From contig JACKFD010000002.1 in NCBI GenBank assembly GCA_020632655.1, positions 310,001 to 374,000 on the forward strand: 64,000 nucleotides of DNA, in the 5' to 3' direction. The position numbers and the translations under genes were made by a program. Below are positions 9,262 through 17,277 of this stretch, in pieces (the first letter of the stretch is position 1; the number at the start of each line of letters is the position of its first letter). Under the pieces are notes generated by a model. It saw only the letters and a list, made by a program, of their open reading frames with translations, did not search any database and had not been told where the DNA came from. The DNA comes from Spirochaetaceae bacterium. GTDB lineage: Bacteria > Myxococcota_A > UBA9160 > UBA4427.

Positions 9262-9810
9262 GTGCTCCAGAGAACGTGGTTCCCGTCGATGCTGCTCGTG
9301 ATCGCCCTCGCCGCGTGTGCGGCACCACGGGTCGAGCTGCGGACCCGCGTCGATGCGGACGTATCGCGGGCCCGCAGTGTCCGGGTGCTGCCCGCCGAGG
9401 TCGTGCCGCTCGAGGAAGGCGACGGGGCGCTCGGGAGTGCCGCGCGCGAGGCCCTCTCGGGCGAGCTGCGACGCCTCGCCGAGGCGGGATTGTCCGAGCG
9501 GGGCTACCACGTCGCCGAGGACGGCGGGTCGGATCTGCAGCTCGCGGTCTCGGCGAAGGTGGACCGGGTCACCCGCCGCACCTGGTCGAGCGACCCGGAT
9601 GCGAGCGCGCTGCGCGACGTCGAGCTCGAGGAGGTCGTCGTCGTGCTGCGCGCCTTCGATGGGGCGAGCCCGGCGGAGGCCTTGCGGGTCGAGGCGCGAC
9701 GGCGTCTCCCGGATCGCGCGCTGCCCTTCGCGCCGAGCCTCGACGAGCTCTATCGGCGCACGCTCGGCGACGCGATCGACGCCTTTCCGGCCGCGACCGG
9801 AGGCGTCTGA
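9262..9810 (+). CDS. Putative lipoprotein, DUF4136-like
   Basis: A 182-residue predicted lipoprotein. The GTG start is preceded by CGGAGG, and the protein begins with a short signal peptide ending in a lipobox (ALAAC, cysteine near residue 17). The mature part resembles the DUF4136 family: an N-terminal strand region with VRVLP, a helix with ALSGELRRLAEAGLSERGY, and a closing LDELYRRTLGDAIDAFP. Function unknown, probably periplasmic face of the outer membrane. A possible -10 element TAAGCT sits at 9149-9154. The family call rests on pattern only. Confidence 0.7.
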   Translation: MLQRTWFPSMLLVIALAACAAPRVELRTRVDADVSRARSVRVLPAEVVPLEEGDGALGSAAREALSGELRRLAEAGLSERGYHVAEDGGSDLQLAVSAKVDRVTRRTWSSDPDASALRDVELEEVVVVLRAFDGASPAEALRVEARRRLPDRALPFAPSLDELYRRTLGDAIDAFPAATGGV

Positions 9811-9838
9811 CCCGCCTCCGATCCGCCCCGTCGGCCCC

Positions 9839-11074
9839 TCACGCGTCGTCGTCGCCGACCAGCAGGTCCCGCGCGTCACCCCACGCGACGCCTTCACCGC
9901 GCGCCCGGCGCTCGGCCTCGTGCGTCTCGACGACGGAGCCGATCGCCCGGCGGAGGTCGCCGACGATGCGTCCGGAGTTCGCCGCGAACCAATCGAGGCT
10001 CTCCCGTCGGCCGCGATTCACATCGCGTAGGGCGGGCAAGACGTAGCGTGCGAAGAGGTCGTAGCTGGCGAGGCTGCGGTCGGGTGCGGCGCAGTCGTGG
10101 GCGAGCAGCAGGATCGTTCCGAATCCCCCCGAACGGTCGACCAGCGCGCGGATCGCGTCGACCGCGTCGTCCGGCGTCCCGATCACGGCGCGACCGAGCA
10201 GGCTGAGGCCGTGTCGGGTCCACTGCTCGATCGCCTGCTCGACGGTCCGGATCGCCTTCATCTCCTCGCCACCGAGGCGTTCGAAATAGCGCACGAGGGC
10301 GAGCAGACCATGCCGCATGTCCGCGTGGGCCTGCTCCCGGCTCTCGGCCAGATGCATCGGCACCACGAGCCGCCAGCTCCGCCGGTCGACGGTGTGGGCA
10401 TTCCGGCGGGCCTCGTCCTCGCAGAGCGCCCAATGCGCCGGCAGCAGATCGAAGCCGGCGCCGCTCGTCGCCGCCATCGACAACATCCCGATCCCATGCC
10501 GCCCCGCCGCACTCGGACCGGAGGGCGAGACGGCGGCCGCGACGGCCATCTCGACGGGCGTCGGCATGCGCCCGGCGAGCTGGACACGCGCGTCGCGCAG
10601 CGTGAACCAGTCGGTCGAGTGCGTGACGGTCTCCCCGCGCAGCAGCGGGATCAGCACCTCGAGCGACTCGTTCATCATGCCGCGCTGTCTTGCGACGTCG
10701 ATCCCCATCATGTGCGCATCGCTCGGCAGCTGCCCCGGCCCGACGCCGAGCATGACCCGGCCTCCGGTCTGGTGGTCGAGCTGGGTGATGCGCTCGGCGA
10801 CCATCAGCGGATGGTGATAGGGCAGGGAGACGACGCCCGTGCCGAGCCGGATGCGACGCGTGCGCTCCGCGGCGGCGGCGATGAAGAGCTCGGGCGAGGC
10901 GATCGTCTCGAAGGAAGCCGAGTGGTGCTCCCCCACCCACAGCTCGTCGTAGCCGAGCGCGTCGAGGTGGCGTGCGAGGTCGAGATCTCGCCGCAGCTGG
11001 AGCGTCGGACTCTCGTCGTCGGCGTGGTAGGGCGCGAGGAAGACACCGGAGCGGAGCGGGATCGATTCCGACAT
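9839..11074 (-). CDS. Luciferase-like (LLM class) flavin-dependent oxidoreductase
   Basis: A 411-residue monooxygenase of the bacterial luciferase fold. Typical features are the N-terminal LDALGYDELWVGEHHSA (residues about 35-50), then RIRLGTGVVSLPYHHP and GRVMLGVGPGQLPSD. It could use FMNH2 or F420; the sequence alone does not decide. A likely -10 hexamer TAGCAT ends only 6-7 bases from the start ATG, so the mRNA may be leaderless. The enzyme is longer than the usual 290-350 residues, with a C-terminal helical extension. Substrate unknown. Confidence 0.88.
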   Translation of the reverse strand: MSESIPLRSGVFLAPYHADDESPTLQLRRDLDLARHLDALGYDELWVGEHHSASFETIASPELFIAAAAERTRRIRLGTGVVSLPYHHPLMVAERITQLDHQTGGRVMLGVGPGQLPSDAHMMGIDVARQRGMMNESLEVLIPLLRGETVTHSTDWFTLRDARVQLAGRMPTPVEMAVAAAVSPSGPSAAGRHGIGMLSMAATSGAGFDLLPAHWALCEDEARRNAHTVDRRSWRLVVPMHLAESREQAHADMRHGLLALVRYFERLGGEEMKAIRTVEQAIEQWTRHGLSLLGRAVIGTPDDAVDAIRALVDRSGGFGTILLLAHDCAAPDRSLASYDLFARYVLPALRDVNRGRRESLDWFAANSGRIVGDLRRAIGSVVETHEAERRARGEGVAWGDARDLLVGDDDA

Positions 11075-11115
11075 GACCGGATGCTAGCCGGGGCGAGCGG
11101 GGCCTGGCAGCCGAC

Positions 11116-11913
11116 CTAGTCGACTCCCGCGGCACCCGAGACGGAGCCGGCGCGCAGCTCGACGAGGGGCCCGACGAGGCGGTCGATCGTCTCGTGGAGC
11201 TTCTTCTCGTCGCGCACCCGATCCTCGATCGAGCGGCGTGCGCGGGTCTGCTCGGCGTAGGTCTCGATCACCTCGACACCCGAGCGGATCCCGTAGAGGA
11301 AGCTCTCCTCCATGTCGAAGAGGGCGACCTGCAGGCAGAGTCCGCGCGCGAGGACCGTGTGTCGGGGCGGTCGAGGCCCCGGCCAGTAGACGGGCTCGAT
11401 CGCGCCGCACAGCACCACCTCGGATCCGGTATCGAGCAGGTCCACCAGCTCGAGGCTCGTGTAGAGCACGGCGTCGGCGCCATGACCCGACGCGAGTGCG
11501 CTGTACACGGCGCTCTCGACGATCTCCCATCGCTCGGAGTCGGCGCGGGCCGTCGACGGGTCGTAGACCTCGCCCACGTCCCGGGCGTAGCTCGTCCAGA
11601 GCGCCGTCCAGACCTCGGGGGCCACGATCCCGTAGCCCGCCTCGCGGAGCCGCTCGACGAGCGGAGACAGGACTTCCTGTTGCGCGCGTCCCTCGTCGAT
11701 CAGGCCGAAGGCGGCGTGGAGTGGCACCACGGCGATCGTTCGGACGCGATCGCGCAGCTGCTCGCGCGGGATCTGGAAGGGATCGAAGGGCGTTGGCGTC
11801 GCGCAGCCCGAGCAGACGATCGCGGCCAGTGCGAGGAGGAGGACCCGGCTCGGCACCCGGTCTTGCGGCGAAGGGGCGGGGCTGGCTTCGGCGCGCCGGG
11901 CGGTCCTCGACAT
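11116..11913 (-). CDS. Predicted lipoprotein, related to the divergent neighbour
   Basis: A 265-residue protein with a basic N terminus, a hydrophobic segment and a cysteine suitable for lipidation (VCSGC, about residue 37). The mature region has a nucleoside-like strand VRTIAVVPL and a helix PLVERLREAGYGIVAPEVW, followed by VGEVYDPSTAR. The same order and spacing recur in the divergently transcribed neighbour (AAGFEVVASEQV... WGEVFDPLTGR), so the two are probably paralogues. The C terminus has a charged helix (about residues 215-250). No known family was recognised. Possible leaderless start: TAACAT ends 6 bases before the ATG. Confidence 0.7.
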   Translation of the reverse strand: MSRTARRAEASPAPSPQDRVPSRVLLLALAAIVCSGCATPTPFDPFQIPREQLRDRVRTIAVVPLHAAFGLIDEGRAQQEVLSPLVERLREAGYGIVAPEVWTALWTSYARDVGEVYDPSTARADSERWEIVESAVYSALASGHGADAVLYTSLELVDLLDTGSEVVLCGAIEPVYWPGPRPPRHTVLARGLCLQVALFDMEESFLYGIRSGVEVIETYAEQTRARRSIEDRVRDEKKLHETIDRLVGPLVELRAGSVSGAAGVD

Positions 11914-11919
11914 AGCGCC

Positions 11920-11929
11920 ATGTTAACGT
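11920..11929. promoter_or_regulatory. Overlapping divergent -10 elements between two start codons
   Basis: Only 22 bases separate the ATG of the leftward lipoprotein and the GTG of the rightward gene. In the middle, ATGTTAACGT gives TAACGT on the plus strand (11924-11929) and TAACAT on the minus strand (11920-11925). Each hexamer fits TAnnnT and ends 6 bases from its start codon. This suggests leaderless transcription in both directions from one small shared element. It is read from sequence only. Confidence 0.45.
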
Positions 11930-11935
11930 AGGGCC

Positions 11936-12739
11936 GTGCGAGGCCATCCCACCCGTCGTGTCCGTCCGGCCCGTCGATCGGGAATCCGACGTGGATGGCC
12001 GATCCGCCTTGCAGGCGTCCTGCTCGGCATCATCGGTCTCGTCCCGATCCTGGCTCCGACCGCGCGCGCCGCGCGCCTCTGCTTCGACCCCGTCCGCCTG
12101 CCCTTCGAAGCGGACGAACGCGCGGATCGGCTCGAGCGTCGCGTGGCGGACGTGTTCCGTGCCGCGGGCTTCGAGGTCGTGGCGAGCGAGCAGGTGAAGA
12201 GCGCGATCGAGCGGGTGGACGAGACGTGGGGTGAGGTCTTCGATCCCCTGACCGGTCGTCGGGACGTCGAGCGCTTCGATCGCTTCCTCGCGGAGCTTCG
12301 CCTGGCGCTCGGCGAGCGCGGGCTCGGCTGCGACCATCGGCTCTTCGTGAGCGTCGTTCAGGTCCGTTCGCCGTTTTCGGGTGGTGGCGCTCGTTGGGAC
12401 GGCCGCGTCGTGTCGATCACCTCGACGGGACGACAGCTGTTGAACGTGCTCGGGGGCGTTGCCGAGTCGGGCTGGGTGGCGGCGCTCTCGCTCTGGGTGG
12501 CGATCGGCGATCTCGATGGGGAGCCCCTGGGCTTTCGAAGCGCCGGCATCGAGCCGCTGATCCGCCTGAGCGTCACCCGCGGCACGGATCAGCTTCCCGA
12601 GGACAACTGGCTGACGGACGAGGTCGCGCTCGACGAGGCGATCCGTGCAGCGCTCGGGCCGGAGGCGAGCGCGCTCCGGGATCAGGGGACACCCATGGGA
12701 GCGATCCCGGGCGATCGCCTCGTCTGGCCGCTGCGATGA
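11936..12739 (+). CDS. Predicted secreted protein, paralogue of the divergent lipoprotein
   Basis: A 267-residue protein with a very basic N terminus (eight Arg in the first 20 residues) and a signal segment (about residues 24-46, ending TARAA). The mature region shares with the divergent neighbour a helix AAGFEVVASEQV, then WGEVFDPLTGRRDVERFDRF. The GTG start is the only one upstream of the signal segment. Its stop overlaps the next gene start (ATGA), so it is coupled to the M48 peptidase. Family not recognised; likely an envelope protein. Confidence 0.7.
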   Translation: MRGHPTRRVRPARRSGIRRGWPIRLAGVLLGIIGLVPILAPTARAARLCFDPVRLPFEADERADRLERRVADVFRAAGFEVVASEQVKSAIERVDETWGEVFDPLTGRRDVERFDRFLAELRLALGERGLGCDHRLFVSVVQVRSPFSGGGARWDGRVVSITSTGRQLLNVLGGVAESGWVAALSLWVAIGDLDGEPLGFRSAGIEPLIRLSVTRGTDQLPEDNWLTDEVALDEAIRAALGPEASALRDQGTPMGAIPGDRLVWPLR

Positions 12740-13884
12740 GGCGTTCGTTCTGCCGCGCACGTCGCGATGCGCTCCTGGTGGCCTTCGTCGTCGCGGGCTC
12801 CCTTCTCGAGGGCGGCTGCTACGTGCCGCCGCCCGTCCCCGAGGTCCCGTCCTGGCTCGACGCCGCGCGTACAGGGCAGACCCCGAGTGCGGAGGAAGAG
12901 GGGCTCGCGAGGGAGGCCGACGAGTCCCTCGCCCGGGTCGTCGAGGAGGACGGACTCGTCGAGAATGACTCCTTCGATCGTTATCTGACCGGGATCGTCG
13001 CGCGTCTGATCCCGGAGCTCCCGGCGGCGGCGCCGACGCTCACGCCGCGCGTCTATGCCGCCGTCGAGCGCAACGCCTTCGCCCTTCCGAACGGGGCGAT
13101 CCTGGTCACGGCGGGCCTGCTCGTCGAACTCGAGAACGAGGCGCAGCTCGCGTTCCTGCTCGGTCACGAGGCCGCGCACGTGCTGCTGCGACATCAGCTG
13201 CTCGACGAGCGCTTCGGCGCGGAGACGGATTCCCACGTCGACCGGATGTGGCTGAGTCGGCATCTCGAGGACGAGGCCGACGAGCTCGGCTTCGCACTCG
13301 TCACGTCGGCCGGCTACGCGCCCGACGAGGCGGCCCGCATGCTGCGACACGTGCGCGACGACCGTCCACCCGCCTGGGCGAGGGTGACTTCCTGGGACAG
13401 CCATTTCGAGGCGGAGGTGCGGATCCGTGCCATGCGCGTTCGTGCGCGTCGGCTGGTGCGCGAGGGCCGGGCCGGGGACGTGGTCCGACGCGAGACGTTC
13501 CTCGAGGCTCAGGACGGCGTGCGGCTCGCCGTCGCGGAGCTCACGCTCGAGGCGGGGCACGCCGACCGGGCTCGCGAGCTCGTCGATCGTCACCTGACGC
13601 GGCACCCCGACAGCGCGCGCGCCTATTGGCTGCGGGCGGAGATCACCCGCGCCGTCGATGCGGCGGGGCGCCGCGCTCCCACGGTCCGCTCCGACTACGA
13701 GCGGGCGATCGAGCTGGCGCCGGCCGATGCCGACGCCCATCGCGCCCTCGGCCTGCTCCTCCGCGATCTGCGCGAGCCCGACGCGGCGCGTCCACATCTC
13801 GAGCGCTACCTCGAGCTGCGACCCGAGGCGGTCGATCGACGCCTGATCGAGCGCTACCTCGCACCGCGCGACGCGTCTCCCTAG
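12736..13884 (+). CDS. M48 family metallopeptidase lipoprotein with TPR tail
   Basis: A 382-residue lipoprotein (lipobox EGGC near residue 33) with a zinc metallopeptidase domain: the catalytic HEAAH lies in LLGHEAAHVLLRH (about residues 150-160) and the third ligand in the helix LEDEADELGF (about 178). The C-terminal part (from about residue 265) contains TPR-like helices. This layout matches the BepA/YfgC type of periplasmic M48 protease that checks outer-membrane protein assembly. The ATG overlaps the stop of the preceding gene. The likely role is envelope protein quality control; the substrate is inferred from family only. Confidence 0.85.
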   Translation: MRRSFCRARRDALLVAFVVAGSLLEGGCYVPPPVPEVPSWLDAARTGQTPSAEEEGLAREADESLARVVEEDGLVENDSFDRYLTGIVARLIPELPAAAPTLTPRVYAAVERNAFALPNGAILVTAGLLVELENEAQLAFLLGHEAAHVLLRHQLLDERFGAETDSHVDRMWLSRHLEDEADELGFALVTSAGYAPDEAARMLRHVRDDRPPAWARVTSWDSHFEAEVRIRAMRVRARRLVREGRAGDVVRRETFLEAQDGVRLAVAELTLEAGHADRARELVDRHLTRHPDSARAYWLRAEITRAVDAAGRRAPTVRSDYERAIELAPADADAHRALGLLLRDLREPDAARPHLERYLELRPEAVDRRLIERYLAPRDASP

Positions 13885-13941
13885 TCGCTCCCGCCTGTCC
13901 TCGCGGAGCGCGTCCGTCCCTCCGTCGAGGTCGTATCGAGG

Positions 13942-15291
13942 CTAGGCGGACCTCGCGGCGACGGGCTCGAAGCGGACCGGAAGCGTCGCGAGCCCACGCA
14001 GGAAGAGGCTGTCGCGATGGGCGGGCTTCGCCTCGTCGTCGAGACGCAGCGTCGGCAGCCGGCGGAGCAGGGCGTCGATCGCGCAGCGCAGCTCCATGCG
14101 CGCGAGCGACGCGCCGAGGCAGGTGTGCCGCCCGAGGCCGAAGCTCACGTGCGGATTCGGCTGGCGCGTCACATCGAGGCGGTCGGGCTCGGAGAAGACG
14201 GCGGGGTCGCGATTCGCGGCGCCGTTCAGGAGGATGCAGACCTCGTCCCCGCCGATCGTCGTGTCGCCGAGCCGGAAGGGCTCGTCGGCGACGCGCTGGC
14301 TCACCTGGACCGAGGTGTCGTAGCGCAGCAGCTCCTCGACGGCGGTCGGGATCTTCTCGGGGTGGCGGCGCAGATGTTCGAGCTGCTCGGGATGTCGCAG
14401 GAGGGCGAGCATGCCCATGCCGAGCAGGTCCTGGGTCGTGCCGTGACCGGCCTGGAGCAGGATGTAGCAGCTGCCGACGAGCTCCTCGTCCGAGAGTCGC
14501 GAGCCGTCTTCGTTGCGCGCGTCGATCAAGGCGCTCATCAGGTCGAAGCGCGGGCGGCGGCGATGGTCCTCGATCAGGTCGAGGAAGTAGCGGGTGTAGC
14601 CGTGGGTCGCCTCCTCGCCGGCGCGGACGATCTCGTCCGTGATGCCGCCGATCTCGCCGCGGCGGCTCGAGGCGATCGCCCAGTCGTAGAAGGTCGGGAG
14701 ATCCTCGGCGGGTACGCCCAGCATCTCGCAGATCACGACCATCGGCAGCCGGAAGGCGAAGTCGTGGACGAGATCCATCCGGCCCGCCGTCCCGACCTCG
14801 TCGATCAGGTCGTCGATCACCCGGGAGATGCGGTCTTCGCGAAGCTCGACCGAGCGCGGCGTGAAGGCGCGCGAGATCAGGGTGCGGACGCGGTCGTGCT
14901 TCGCCGGCGGCAGGAAGAGCAGCGTGTTCTTCTGCATCTCGACGAAGGCCGTGCCCTTCGGGCCGACGTCGAAGGCGGCCGTGCCGCGCTCGTCGCTGCG
15001 CACGTCGGGATGGCGGAGCGCCTCGCGCACGGCGGCGTGGCTCGTCACGACCCGGGCCGGGCGACCCGTCGCTTGCTCGGTCCGTAGGATCGGGGCGAGC
15101 GTTCGCAGGCGATGCAGGTAGGGGTAGAGCGTGCCGCGCCGCTTCGGGTCGAGGATGCAGGCGAGCACGTCCTCGGGGTCGTGGAGGTCGGCCGCGATCG
15201 CGACGTCGCGTGCGTGATCCTCGCGCAGCGCCGGCTCGAAGCCCGGCACGACGCCGCGGGGTGCGAATCCGTCGCGCGGTCGCGCGCTCAC
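13942..15291 (-). CDS. Cytochrome P450 (bacterial class I type)
   Basis: A 449-residue P450. The I-helix AGHGTT, the K-helix ExxR (VEELLR... with downstream R) and the heme loop FGLGRHTCLGASLARME are all in place, with the cysteine ligand near residue 400. The GTG start overlaps the stop of the upstream sterol desaturase-like gene (GTGA), so the two are co-expressed. It would need a ferredoxin and reductase encoded elsewhere. The substrate is unknown; a lipid or terpenoid is plausible from the neighbour. The much longer frame that extends upstream is a shadow of other genes. Confidence 0.93.
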   Translation of the reverse strand: MSARPRDGFAPRGVVPGFEPALREDHARDVAIAADLHDPEDVLACILDPKRRGTLYPYLHRLRTLAPILRTEQATGRPARVVTSHAAVREALRHPDVRSDERGTAAFDVGPKGTAFVEMQKNTLLFLPPAKHDRVRTLISRAFTPRSVELREDRISRVIDDLIDEVGTAGRMDLVHDFAFRLPMVVICEMLGVPAEDLPTFYDWAIASSRRGEIGGITDEIVRAGEEATHGYTRYFLDLIEDHRRRPRFDLMSALIDARNEDGSRLSDEELVGSCYILLQAGHGTTQDLLGMGMLALLRHPEQLEHLRRHPEKIPTAVEELLRYDTSVQVSQRVADEPFRLGDTTIGGDEVCILLNGAANRDPAVFSEPDRLDVTRQPNPHVSFGLGRHTCLGASLARMELRCAIDALLRRLPTLRLDDEAKPAHRDSLFLRGLATLPVRFEPVAARSA

Positions 15292-16217
15292 GTCGTTCCG
15301 CTCCCGCTCTCGCGCAGGATGCGGCCCCATCGGAAGGGCGAGAGCCACTGCGCAAGGAAGCCGCGCGGGAACGCGTCGAGGCCGGTCATGCCCACGTCCG
15401 TCGGGGGCTCGCGATCCGCGGGCAGGTAACGCGTGCCGAAGACGGCGTCCCAGAAGAGGTAGACGTTGCCGTAGTTGCGGTCGGCCTCCTCGCGCACGCG
15501 CGAGTGATGCCATCGATGGGCGTCGCCGATGCTGTAGACCCAGGCGAGGGGACCCAGGCGGAGGGCGACGTTCGCGTGCTGGAAGGTGTCCGCGGCGAGC
15601 GCGGCGACCGAGGTGAGCGCGAGCACCCGCTCGTCGACGCCGAGCACGGCGAGGGGGATCACGCCGACGAGGCCGAAGCGGAAGGCGATCTCGATGGGAT
15701 GCGCGCGGGTGCCGTTCAGCCAGTAGAGGCGCGGGGCGCTGTGGTGGGTCGCATGGAAGCGCCAGAGGAAGTCGGCCTCGTGCATGACGCGATGGGCCCA
15801 GTAGTCGAAGAACTCGCGGATCACGCTGGCGAGGACGATCTGGGCGATCAGCGGCCACTCCGAGGGCCAGACGCCGCCGGGCGAGAGCCTCTCGATTGCG
15901 CCGCCTCCGGCGACCGCGAGGCTCGCGGCGAGCGGGCCGAAGAGGGCACCGACGCCGGCCTGTGTCGGGAGGTAGAGCGCGTCGACGCCGAGATCGCCCC
16001 GGGAGTGCAGCCAGCCGCGATGCCAGGGGAGGACCCGCTCGAGCGCCGCCACGACGAGCAGCATGCCCGCGCCGATCGGCAGCACCGTCGCCGCCGGTGG
16101 GACGCCCGCGTCCATCATCGCCATGGCGAGTGCGACGCAGCCCACGACCGCGCCGGGCACGGCCCCGGCCGCGAGCACCTTCTGCCACGTCCGATCCAGG
16201 GTTGCACCGTCCCGCAT
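15288..16217 (-). CDS. Sterol desaturase/fatty acid hydroxylase family protein
   Basis: A 309-residue membrane protein with the di-iron histidine boxes of the fatty acid hydroxylase superfamily: WAHRVMHE, then FHATHHS, then GDAHRWHHS. Several membrane segments lie in the first 150 residues. The ATG at 16217 was preferred because GGGAGG lies 6-7 bases upstream; a second ATG at 16235 is the alternative. It is coupled to the downstream P450 by a four-base overlap. It probably hydroxylates or desaturates a lipid in the inner membrane. Confidence 0.88.
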   Translation of the reverse strand: MRDGATLDRTWQKVLAAGAVPGAVVGCVALAMAMMDAGVPPAATVLPIGAGMLLVVAALERVLPWHRGWLHSRGDLGVDALYLPTQAGVGALFGPLAASLAVAGGGAIERLSPGGVWPSEWPLIAQIVLASVIREFFDYWAHRVMHEADFLWRFHATHHSAPRLYWLNGTRAHPIEIAFRFGLVGVIPLAVLGVDERVLALTSVAALAADTFQHANVALRLGPLAWVYSIGDAHRWHHSRVREEADRNYGNVYLFWDAVFGTRYLPADREPPTDVGMTGLDAFPRGFLAQWLSPFRWGRILRESGSGTT

Positions 16218-16416
16218 CTTCCCGACCTCCCGCATCGCCGCCCGCGCACGCGGACCCTCGAAGGCTACGCCGCCCGGCGCGCGCGAGCGAGGGGGCTCGC
16301 GGGCGTCCTCGGCCCGGCCGACCCCGCCGGCTGCGTGCGATCCATCGCGCTGTCGCGCGCGCTGCGGTTGGCTCGCCGCCGCCGCCGTGCGACGCTCCCC
16401 GCAACCGGAGGTCCCC

Positions 16417-17277
16417 ATGCAGCTCGGCGCCGTGTTCCCGCAGACCGAGATCGGACCCGACCCCGCCGTCGTCCGCGACTTCGCGCAGACCGTCGAGGGG
16501 CTCGGCCTCGATCACCTCGTCGTGTACGACCACGTCCTCGGCGCGACCCATGATCGCGAGCCGAGGCTCACGGGTCCCTATACCGAGGACTCGCTGTTCC
16601 ACGAGCCCTTCGTCCTCTTCGGCTTCCTCGCCGGCGTGACCTCGCGCATCGAGCTCGCGACGGGCGTGCTCATCCTGCCCCAACGCCAGACGGCGCTCGT
16701 CGCCAAGCAGGCCGCCGAGGTCGACCTCCTCTCGGGCGGGCGTCTGCGCCTCGGCGTGGGCGTCGGCTGGAACTACGTCGAGTACGAGGCCCTCGGCGAG
16801 GACTTCGGCAATCGCGGCAAACGACAGGAGGAGCAGATCGAGGTGCTGCGCCGGCTCTGGCGCGAGCGCGTCGTCGACTACCGCGGCGAGCACCATCGCA
16901 TCGATCGCGCGGGTCTGCTGCCTCTGCCGGGGCGCGAGATTCCGATCTGGCTGGGCGGCTTCGTGCCCGCGGCCTATGCGCGGGCGGCACGGATCGGGGA
17001 TGGCTTCCTCTACGGGGGCGACGCGAAGGTCGCGGCGAAGGCGCTCGGGCAGACGCGCAAGCTCGTCGCCGAGGCCGGGCGCGACGTCGAGGGCTTCGGC
17101 GCGGAGCTGATCCTGATGGGCGGCGCGCTCGACGATCCCGACTACTTCCGCGAGCAGGCGCGGATCTGGGCGGAGGTGGGGGGGACGCATCTCTCGCTCG
17201 TCACGATGAACCATGCGCTGCCCGACGTGAAGGCGCATCTCGCGGCGCTCGAGCGCTTCGCGGAGGCGCTGCGCTGA
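16417..17277 (+). CDS. F420-dependent LLM-class oxidoreductase
   Basis: A 286-residue luciferase-like enzyme of the short type usually called F420-dependent (TIGR03619-like). The N terminus MQLGAVFPQTEIG, VEGLGLDHLVVYDHVLG, then ELATGVLILPQRQ and GRLRLGVGVGWNYVEYEALG are diagnostic. The ATG is preceded by CCGGAGG. The 199-bp gap upstream separates it from the divergent sterol desaturase-like gene and contains no further gene. Its stop TGA overlaps a possible CTG start of the next gene. Confidence 0.88.
   Translation: MQLGAVFPQTEIGPDPAVVRDFAQTVEGLGLDHLVVYDHVLGATHDREPRLTGPYTEDSLFHEPFVLFGFLAGVTSRIELATGVLILPQRQTALVAKQAAEVDLLSGGRLRLGVGVGWNYVEYEALGEDFGNRGKRQEEQIEVLRRLWRERVVDYRGEHHRIDRAGLLPLPGREIPIWLGGFVPAAYARAARIGDGFLYGGDAKVAAKALGQTRKLVAEAGRDVEGFGAELILMGGALDDPDYFREQARIWAEVGGTHLSLVTMNHALPDVKAHLAALERFAEALR

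Noticed and set aside
3860..9328. Very long minus-strand open frame (over 1800 codons)
   Set aside because: It runs antisense to the molybdopterin enzyme and through two real minus-strand genes in another frame. Its composition is arginine-rich and shows no family pattern. Such shadows are normal at 70% GC.
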